The notes under the pieces are model-generated. The model was not told the origin of the DNA, did not search any database, and saw only the letters and a list, made by a program, of their open reading frames with translations. Below are positions 59,101 to 64,000 of a stretch of DNA of 64,000 nucleotides, in pieces; position 1 is the first letter of the stretch; each line of letters starts with the position of its first letter. The DNA lies in IMG/VR virus record IMGVR_UViG_3300003322_000796, positions 22,429 to 86,428 of that record; one strand, given 5' to 3'. The position numbers were made by a program, and so were the translations under genes. This DNA comes from a virus.

Positions 59101-59871
59101 GCGCAGGAGTCGGCCACGGCCTCCGCCGGGCAGGTGGTGGAGTGGTCGGTGGAGTACAACATCGGCACCGGCGGGGTCCCGGCGGGCACCAACACCTGGA
59201 CCGAGGTGGAAGCCCTCGCGGCCGACTGGGACGGCCTGGAGCTGGTCGGCACCTGGAACGACGTGGGCGCCGGTGAGGTGGTCCGCGACGTCTACGACGT
59301 GAAGGTCCAGCTCTTCCAGGACCAGGCCACGGCCGACGTCTGGTACGTCGACAACATCTCCGTCTTCAACGACGCGATCATGTGGGAGTTCTCCCGGGAC
59401 AACGGCCAGACCTTCTGGCCCGTCTGGGACATCCGCAACGACCCCCATGGGGTGTTCCTCTTCCCGGACGGCGACCAGCAGGCACCCACCGGCGGCTCGT
59501 CGATCGTGTGGAGGGTCACCGGCGCAGCGCCGGACCTGAGCATCTCGGCCCTCCAGATCCGGCCCTGGTTCGACTCGGTGATGATGGGGATGCCGACCAA
59601 GTACACGGTCCAGAAGGGCGGACCCAACCTCACGCCCCTGGACCAGAACCCGGACGTCACCGACGACCCGATGTTCAAGGCCTGGCACCAGGCGATCCCG
59701 CAGGACTGGTGGTACATCTACCGCCAGTGGGTCCGCCAGAACCTCTCGCCGACCCCGGTCCCGTCCCGGTCCTTCCTGCCGGACTCCGTTCCCGAGGGCG
59801 TGGACGAGGGATCCCCGGCCGCTCCGGACACCTCGATCATGCCGTCCTCGTTCGTCTACACCGGCTCGTAA
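56176..59871 (+). CDS. very large baseplate or tail-fibre-connector protein
   Basis: 1231 residues from ATG 56176, overlapping the previous stop by eight bases. N-terminal helices (LPVLSKLYVDGMPLEKLIAILKLNAAWIARLREAQEQQFW) are followed by many beta domains. These include jelly-roll-like parts (IDPDFDDTSLQYWQPLGD..., WYVDNISVFNDAIMWEFSRDNGQTFWPVWDIR) that look carbohydrate-binding. It is a single chain several times the size of T2-type wedge proteins, perhaps combining wedge and fibre-anchoring roles. Function inferred from position only. Confidence 0.65.
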   Translation: MTSVQTLPGDLGLPVLSKLYVDGMPLEKLIAILKLNAAWIARLREAQEQQFWSTPPRPNSDRTREVMEISLNSPQRINVISLSLAHFPHRAWIQYMDAFGIWQTMKQSSGLMAEVAVQESVPLVISSGVNSGSKVHYQHFGAGHWVPYRIKVEPVTATRIRVVLARIPANAVPINTLRQKVDYCLGVKDFSIGYEATSPTDVPVVNRSGDVATESAPIASTTDILGSSVEYVVRSNRADDLLAGRGLWKSGPQPLATAVVNLYVDSRDSSGNPQVIEKFFLDPIHTGSTMNLYYSLDEPDPTRFKAPSTPLAFPATRPFGATMPASTDSGIEFPTTTAFLDLDNKAVQFDPRKPFQIGMQVQPQFPSSDTGDSVIYDDGVLKIFFGPDPTGTTSDGVFQVSLGTILLSYPELVFDFNARLRFVLQYDGTTLTLFTPVPETGEQDDVTQTTEETLEDGSVVFSTETISVPDDTPRFLSIESVSGDIPDDTARPLTLRIGGNLTAEPEDAIPANARMRSMYIKTGNPDDINDFVKFWQDPSGFVVTPEYPMGAQTTDNAILRYDPSQRTDGIDSLNPYGFLGGPGVVYEDLNWTPIGRDYQLKKGFYDFDPTKAKFFKLEFSNLIAEPYETDQPVVLTAKVFAHRQTTTSPIEKATATSSNTGGSGVVVNQNVAVTNRFQDQNRLTANGSSATSPTTTTSTTFLPTEAQYVKDPQGASLMAQTAPYWNFSQQNPKPTMPRQSGSGRHYYETVTVETNKRVAYFVGLSKIVMYRQNRQIADDEDQYLELFHDDKDLIYVEGTPNWSLGENGIYTDSALGAPVTMTSRPLNSFRVVRGLQFATTQSPPKQLLIDPDFDDTSLQYWQPLGDATIVPDPYFNTDVGSLVKITRAGEPVTWSSMEENGTWNQIEDLDPNPYKPTYEFVEGNISPASTGGIQSFQPLAVSPIGKLYAAARILAPATLTAPVRLQLLNGDGTVLAQESATASAGQVVEWSVEYNIGTGGVPAGTNTWTEVEALAADWDGLELVGTWNDVGAGEVVRDVYDVKVQLFQDQATADVWYVDNISVFNDAIMWEFSRDNGQTFWPVWDIRNDPHGVFLFPDGDQQAPTGGSSIVWRVTGAAPDLSISALQIRPWFDSVMMGMPTKYTVQKGGPNLTPLDQNPDVTDDPMFKAWHQAIPQDWWYIYRQWVRQNLSPTPVPSRSFLPDSVPEGVDEGSPAAPDTSIMPSSFVYTGS

Positions 59872-59880
59872 GGAGAGACC

Positions 59881-60657
59881 GTGCGCGCCCACTTCACCCG
59901 GCCCGTCACCGACGAGCAGGGAGACCTGCTGCCGAACGTTCAGGTCTCCCTGTTCGAACCGGCCACCACCACGCTCATCAGTCAGGTGGTGTACTCCACG
60001 GACACCGGCAGCAATGTGCTGTCGAACCCGTACGTCTCCTCCACGGGCATCATCGACGTCTACCTGGACCAGCCCACCCGCGTGCGCATCGGCATCGTCC
60101 AGGGGAACCTGCCGATGCAGTTCTACGAGGACGTGGACATCCTCGCGGCCGGGTCCGACTCGGCTCACACGGGCTCCGGCCCCTTCTCCCTCGTCATCGG
60201 CAACGGGGCGGCGAGCGCCGGGGACTCCGCCGTGGCCCTGGGCAACAGCGCCTCGGCTGCCGGGAACAACGCGGTGGCCGTCGGCCCGACCACCAACGGC
60301 CTCGGGGACTTCTCCACGACGGTGGGACCGGCCGCCACGGTCCAGAACGCCTCGGGTACCGCCGTGGGCCGCAGCGCCTCTGTGACGGGCGATTCCGGCG
60401 TGGCACTGGGATACGGTGCCTCGGCCTCCGGGACGTCCTCCACGGCCCTGGGAGAGGGCTCTACGGCCGCCTGGGCCCACTCGACGGCCATCGGTGCCGA
60501 CGCGGTGGCGGACGGGGACAACCGGATCGTGATCGGTACGGCCGCCGACCGCACGGTGATCCCCGCCGGGTCCGGCATCGTCATGACGGCTCCGGGAGGC
60601 CAGGAGTGGCTGATCACGATCAACGACGACGGGAGCCTGAACACGGCCGCGATCTGA
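59881..60657 (+). CDS. fibre with YadA-head-like left-handed beta-roll repeats
   Basis: 258 residues from GTG 59881 (AGGAGAGACC). N-terminal attachment domain (RAHFTRPVTDEQGDLLPNVQVSLFEPATT) shared with the next two genes. Residues about 100-215 are tandem 14-16-residue repeats of the YadA stalk/head type (SAVALGNSASAAGNNAVAVG, SGVALGYGASASGTSSTALGEGS). The tip is short. YadA-like rolls trimerise; here they form the shaft of a host-binding fibre. Confidence 0.75.
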   Translation: MRAHFTRPVTDEQGDLLPNVQVSLFEPATTTLISQVVYSTDTGSNVLSNPYVSSTGIIDVYLDQPTRVRIGIVQGNLPMQFYEDVDILAAGSDSAHTGSGPFSLVIGNGAASAGDSAVALGNSASAAGNNAVAVGPTTNGLGDFSTTVGPAATVQNASGTAVGRSASVTGDSGVALGYGASASGTSSTALGEGSTAAWAHSTAIGADAVADGDNRIVIGTAADRTVIPAGSGIVMTAPGGQEWLITINDDGSLNTAAI

Positions 60658-60693
60658 TGTCCCGGCCTGATCCAGTCCCGTGAAGGGGTGAAG
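60658..60693 (+). promoter_or_regulatory. bipartite element 15 (TGTCC-N19-GAAGGGGTGAAG)
   Basis: Left half 60658-60662, right half 60682-60693, immediately after the fibre stop. It heads the next fibre (GTG 60710, GAGGAGG). Confidence 0.75.
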
Positions 60694-60709
60694 ACCGAGG
60701 AGGATTCCT

Positions 60710-63520
60710 GTGGCCCGTGCACACCTGTTCCGCCCCATCACCGACCGCGAGGGCAACCTGCTGTACAACGCGGCGGTGACCGTGCGCGAGGTGAACTACT
60801 CGGTCGCGATCGGGCAGCCGCTGTATGCCGGGCCCACGGGGGACGACCAGCTCGCGAATCCCTTCACGGCCACCAACGGTGTGATCGACTTCTGGCTGGA
60901 CACCCCGCAGCGGATGTCCGTCCTGGTCGAGCACGAGTCGGTGGACGACATCCTGGTCTACCTGGATGCTCCGCCCCCGCCGGAGGAGATCGTCTCCTCC
61001 ACGGTGCCGATGGAGATCGTCAACCAGCCATCCACCTCGGGCCAGGTTCTCCTGAGCACCGCGACGGCCGGGCAGGCCCAGTGGGGAAACCCTCCGGCCG
61101 GTACCGGGCTCACCCCGGTCGTCGTGGTTTCCTCCCAGTCCTTCAACTCCGGATCCGACCCGGTGGACTGGTCGTTCGTGCAGAGCGGGGGAGCGACCCA
61201 CTCCTACGACCCCCTGACGATCCCGCCGGACACGAACTACAGCTACTCGCTGAAGATGACCCAGAACGCGAACAGCGGCTCGGTGGCCCTCACCGGACCG
61301 ACGTTCACCCTTCTGGAGGCCGGACGTCTGTCCCTGTGGGTCAAGTCCTCCCTGTCGGCCACGGAGACCTTCACCATGAAGGTCGTCAACCCCTCGGCCG
61401 TCCAGACCACCCTGGCCACCGTCTCGCAGACCCAGGACTGGGGCTTCTACTCCTTCGACCTGGCCGCCGGTACCTGGACCCCGCTGTTCACGTACACCGG
61501 CCAGACGACCTTCGTCGCGGGAACCCACGACGTCTGGATGACGGGCTACGTCTCCCAGTACGGCGGCAACATCCCGCCACACAACCACAACGGCACCGGC
61601 ACGAACTCGGTGGCCCTCGGCACTGGTGCCACGGCCACGGCCACCCAGGCGACGGCCGTAGGGGCCTCGGCGGATGCCACGGGCACCAGCGCGAGCGCCT
61701 TCGGGTACAACGCCACGGCCTCCGGCGCCAGCTCCCTGGCCGCCGGTATGAACGCCAGCGCCACCACGGACAACTCCCTGGCCGCCGGAGCCGGAGCGAC
61801 CGGATCAGCCACCCAGACGGGCTGGGTCGCCATCGGGTACAACGCCAACGCCAACGGGCTGGAGGCGGTGGCCGTCGGCAAGACGGCGGTGGCCGGGGCC
61901 GACTACGGAGCGGCAGTGGGTTCGGGCGCCACGGTGGGCCCCTCGGGCACGTACGGCGTCGCCATCGGCTCGGGGGCCCAGGCCCTGGCACCCTCCGGTG
62001 TGGCCATCGGCCAGAACGCCCTCGTGGACACCACGCACAACAACTCCGTGGCGCTGGGGGCCTTCTCGGCGACCACGAGCGCCAACCAGGTGATGCTGGG
62101 CCACGACGGCTCGATCACCACGATCACCGGCTCGCTCCAGAACTACGGCCTGGCGTCCCTGGGCTCCTCGGACAGCCGGATCGGCTTCTACGGGGTCGCG
62201 GGCAACGTGCTCCAGACCGTGGGCGGCTCCGACGACGGCAACGCCACCGTGCGCTCCCTGGTGCAGGCGCTGGCCAGCTACGGCCTGATCGTCAACAACA
62301 CGGTGGAGCAGCCGTTCACCAGCCCCAACCCGGTCGGGATCATCGACTACTTCTACCACCAGGATCCGGGCGACGGCTCCCTGGGCATCGCCGACTTCGA
62401 CTTCCAGCCGTACACCTACCGGCCGCTGGCCTTCTCCGACCAGTCGCCGTACCCGTCCGGCCCCCAGTGGTACGTGGGCGCCGACCACAACGCCTACAAG
62501 GGCTACGCGGGCGGTCTGGGGATCCTGAAGAACTTCTACCAGCCCCGGCAGAACTTCTACTTCGCGGCCACGTTCCCCTCGGGGACCACGAACAAGATGA
62601 TGCTCGCGATCCGCCACACGGGCGCCACAGGCTCTGCGGCGGCTGCGGGGTACGTGATCCTCGACCAGGCGGCGGACACCGTCTCACTGGCCACCAAGGC
62701 CGCCGGAGACGCCTCCAACGTCTACACCGTGGCGGGCGGCAACTCGGTCACCCTGACCTCGCTCGGATCGCTGCCCTTCAACAACACTTCGCACGCTCAC
62801 ATCGTGGCCTGCTCCGGTGCGAACGTGATGTACGTCGACTCGGTCAACGGCACCCCGGCGTTCTTCAACAGCGCGGCCCTGAACCTCACCGGCACCTACG
62901 TGGGCTTCGACCTCGCGCAGACCACCACGAAGCTGAACAACATCATCTTCATGGGCCCGATCTGCTTCGACGGCTTCAAGACCACGGGTGCCCTGAGCAA
63001 CGCGGCCTCCGGTGAGGCCTGGTGGCCGGTGCAGTCGGGATCCGGCGCGGGCTCCACGGTCAGCGTGGCGGGCAACCTCCAGCTCACCGGAGCCTCCGGC
63101 GGCTACGCCCTGGCGTACGTCCTGCTCGGGGCGACCTCGGGCGCCAAGCAGGTCAACACGAAGTGGAGCGCCTCCATCACCCCGACCACCGGCATGGGAG
63201 TGGTCGGCCGGTACGTGGACGCGAACAACTACTACTTCATCAACAACTCGCAGATCACCCGGGTGCTCGCGGGCACCCAGACGACCCTGGCCACCCTGTC
63301 GTCGAACTTCGCGGCCGGGGACAAGATGCTGGTCACCTTCAATCAGAGCGGCCTGATCACCGTTTCTAAAAACGGGACCGTGGTCGGCTCCACCACCGAC
63401 ACCACGGCCGCCCTGCTCGCCTCGAACCGCTACGGCCTGGGCATCCGGGGCACCGGCACGGCGGGCTTCCAGTACTTCTGGGCGTACGACCAGATCAACG
63501 GAGGGGTGCTCTACAAGTGA
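60710..63520 (+). CDS. long fibre with YadA-like shaft and two lectin-like tips
   Basis: 936 residues from GTG 60710. Attachment domain (ARAHLFRPITDREGNLLYNAAVTVREV), a beta domain (SFVQSGGATHSYDPLTIPPDTNYSYSL...), then YadA-type repeats (about 300-455, e.g. NSVALGTGATATATQATAVG). The fibre-tip signature RIGFYGVAGNVLQTVGG follows, and then two beta-sandwich modules at the C-terminus (about 540-760 and 770-936: YFAATFPSGTTNKMMLAIRHTG and KQVNTKWSASITPTTGMGVVGRYVDANNYYF). These look like concanavalin/LamG folds. It probably recognises the host surface. Stop overlaps the next start. Confidence 0.75.
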   Translation: MARAHLFRPITDREGNLLYNAAVTVREVNYSVAIGQPLYAGPTGDDQLANPFTATNGVIDFWLDTPQRMSVLVEHESVDDILVYLDAPPPPEEIVSSTVPMEIVNQPSTSGQVLLSTATAGQAQWGNPPAGTGLTPVVVVSSQSFNSGSDPVDWSFVQSGGATHSYDPLTIPPDTNYSYSLKMTQNANSGSVALTGPTFTLLEAGRLSLWVKSSLSATETFTMKVVNPSAVQTTLATVSQTQDWGFYSFDLAAGTWTPLFTYTGQTTFVAGTHDVWMTGYVSQYGGNIPPHNHNGTGTNSVALGTGATATATQATAVGASADATGTSASAFGYNATASGASSLAAGMNASATTDNSLAAGAGATGSATQTGWVAIGYNANANGLEAVAVGKTAVAGADYGAAVGSGATVGPSGTYGVAIGSGAQALAPSGVAIGQNALVDTTHNNSVALGAFSATTSANQVMLGHDGSITTITGSLQNYGLASLGSSDSRIGFYGVAGNVLQTVGGSDDGNATVRSLVQALASYGLIVNNTVEQPFTSPNPVGIIDYFYHQDPGDGSLGIADFDFQPYTYRPLAFSDQSPYPSGPQWYVGADHNAYKGYAGGLGILKNFYQPRQNFYFAATFPSGTTNKMMLAIRHTGATGSAAAAGYVILDQAADTVSLATKAAGDASNVYTVAGGNSVTLTSLGSLPFNNTSHAHIVACSGANVMYVDSVNGTPAFFNSAALNLTGTYVGFDLAQTTTKLNNIIFMGPICFDGFKTTGALSNAASGEAWWPVQSGSGAGSTVSVAGNLQLTGASGGYALAYVLLGATSGAKQVNTKWSASITPTTGMGVVGRYVDANNYYFINNSQITRVLAGTQTTLATLSSNFAAGDKMLVTFNQSGLITVSKNGTVVGSTTDTTAALLASNRYGLGIRGTGTAGFQYFWAYDQINGGVLYK

Positions 63521-64000
63521 GCCGCTGCCACATCCACCTGCCGATCACGGACAGCGCGGGCAACGTCTTCCCGTACGCCTCGGTCACCCTCACCGACGCG
63601 ACGAGCGGCGGCCCGCTGGCCGACGACGTCTTCGTGCAGGCGGACGGCGGCAACCCCATCTCGTTCCCGCTCTTCGTGGACCCGGCGGTCATCGACCTGT
63701 GGACCGACGAGCCCATGCGGGTCAACATCGTCGCCGAGGTCTCCGACAACACCAAGGTGTACCTGTTCGGGATCGACATCCTGCCCCCGGCGGACGTCAT
63801 CGTGCGCACCCCCGGGCGCCTGATGGTCACCGGCGCCGACGGAGTGGACACCACGGCCGTGCTCATGTCGGCGGAGCCGGGCCATGCTGCCTTCCGGGTG
63901 GCCGACCCCGTGGGCACCCACGAGCACGAGGGCGACTCCAAGGGCTCCATGGTCCTGACCGGGGAGCCCCCGACGGACTTCAACCCCTACCAGACCTGGA
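63517..64000 (+). CDS. third paralogous fibre protein (partial, 3' end beyond window)
   Basis: GTG 63517 overlaps the previous stop (GTGA). 161 residues are visible: attachment domain SRCHIHLPITDSAGNVFPYASVTLTDATSG, then VIDLWTDEPMRVNIVAEVSDNTKVYLFGIDILPPADVIV, matching the two upstream fibres in layout. After that comes a segment that looks like the start of a Gly/Ala shaft or head domain (TGADGVDTTAVLMSAEPGHAAFR). The rest lies past the window end. Confidence 0.7.
   Translation, partial: MSRCHIHLPITDSAGNVFPYASVTLTDATSGGPLADDVFVQADGGNPISFPLFVDPAVIDLWTDEPMRVNIVAEVSDNTKVYLFGIDILPPADVIVRTPGRLMVTGADGVDTTAVLMSAEPGHAAFRVADPVGTHEHEGDSKGSMVLTGEPPTDFNPYQTW

Noticed and set aside
41000-60657. Interpretation as a bacterial contractile injection system rather than a phage.
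   Set aside because: Portal, prohead protease, scaffold, capsid, decoration and lysis genes are all present.

Overview
The window is one end-to-end stretch of the structural region of a large, contractile-tailed (myovirus) actinobacteriophage. The DNA is very GC-rich (about two-thirds by eye). Codons end almost always in G or C. The cell-wall enzymes are of actinobacterial type: an Amidase_2 endolysin, and a tail hub with a lysozyme-like domain carrying the QESGL...GLFQQRP signature plus an NlpC/P60 peptidase. Together these point to a phage of Streptomyces or a close relative. No bacterial genes, tRNAs, integrase or CRISPR are visible. Almost everything reads on the + strand; the exceptions are a small HTH protein (28028-28324) and an HNH endonuclease (48359-48826).

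Layout. 1-4155: end of an upstream gene, then three virion- or head-associated proteins of unknown role. 4198-14349: an ADP-ribosyltransferase-like zinc protein, two small genes, the portal, and two tail-spike/fibre proteins (one with three beta-helix modules). 14420-19293: a 23-residue membrane peptide, a 1288-residue multi-domain polyvalent protein (three ADP-ribosyltransferase-like domains plus SWIM zinc finger) and small genes. 19294-19605: a structured non-coding region. 19606-22399: lysis cassette. 22521-27951: prohead protease, scaffold, decoration protein and major capsid protein. 28028-28324: reverse-strand HTH gene with palindromic control region. 28542-33336: minor head proteins and connectors. 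33518-36880: spike and fibre. 36889-40921: neck region with ParB-like and Arr-like proteins. 41000-48362: tail sheath, tube, frameshifted assembly chaperone, tape measure and hub-proximal proteins. 48871-64000: baseplate hub, spike, gp25-like wedge, baseplate J, further baseplate proteins and YadA-like fibres; the last gene runs off the window.

The most striking feature is a 36-bp bipartite element found 15 times, always intergenic and always on the coding strand: TGTCN, exactly 19 bases, then KAAGGGGTGRAG (with small deviations). Each copy heads a functional block (head, lysis, protease, scaffold, capsid, neck, sheath and so on) and seven follow directly on a strong terminator-like hairpin. 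It looks like the phage's own late-transcription start signal, or a promoter plus a conserved leader element, and it divides the window into about 15 transcription units.

The second theme is enzymes that are probably packaged. Five ADP-ribosyltransferase-like domains, three ParB-like domains (one degenerate), a SWIM zinc finger and a protease fused to an uncharacterised D-R-H domain sit inside the structural operons. This suggests that host-modifying proteins are built into the particle and delivered with the DNA. That is an inference from position and domain type only.
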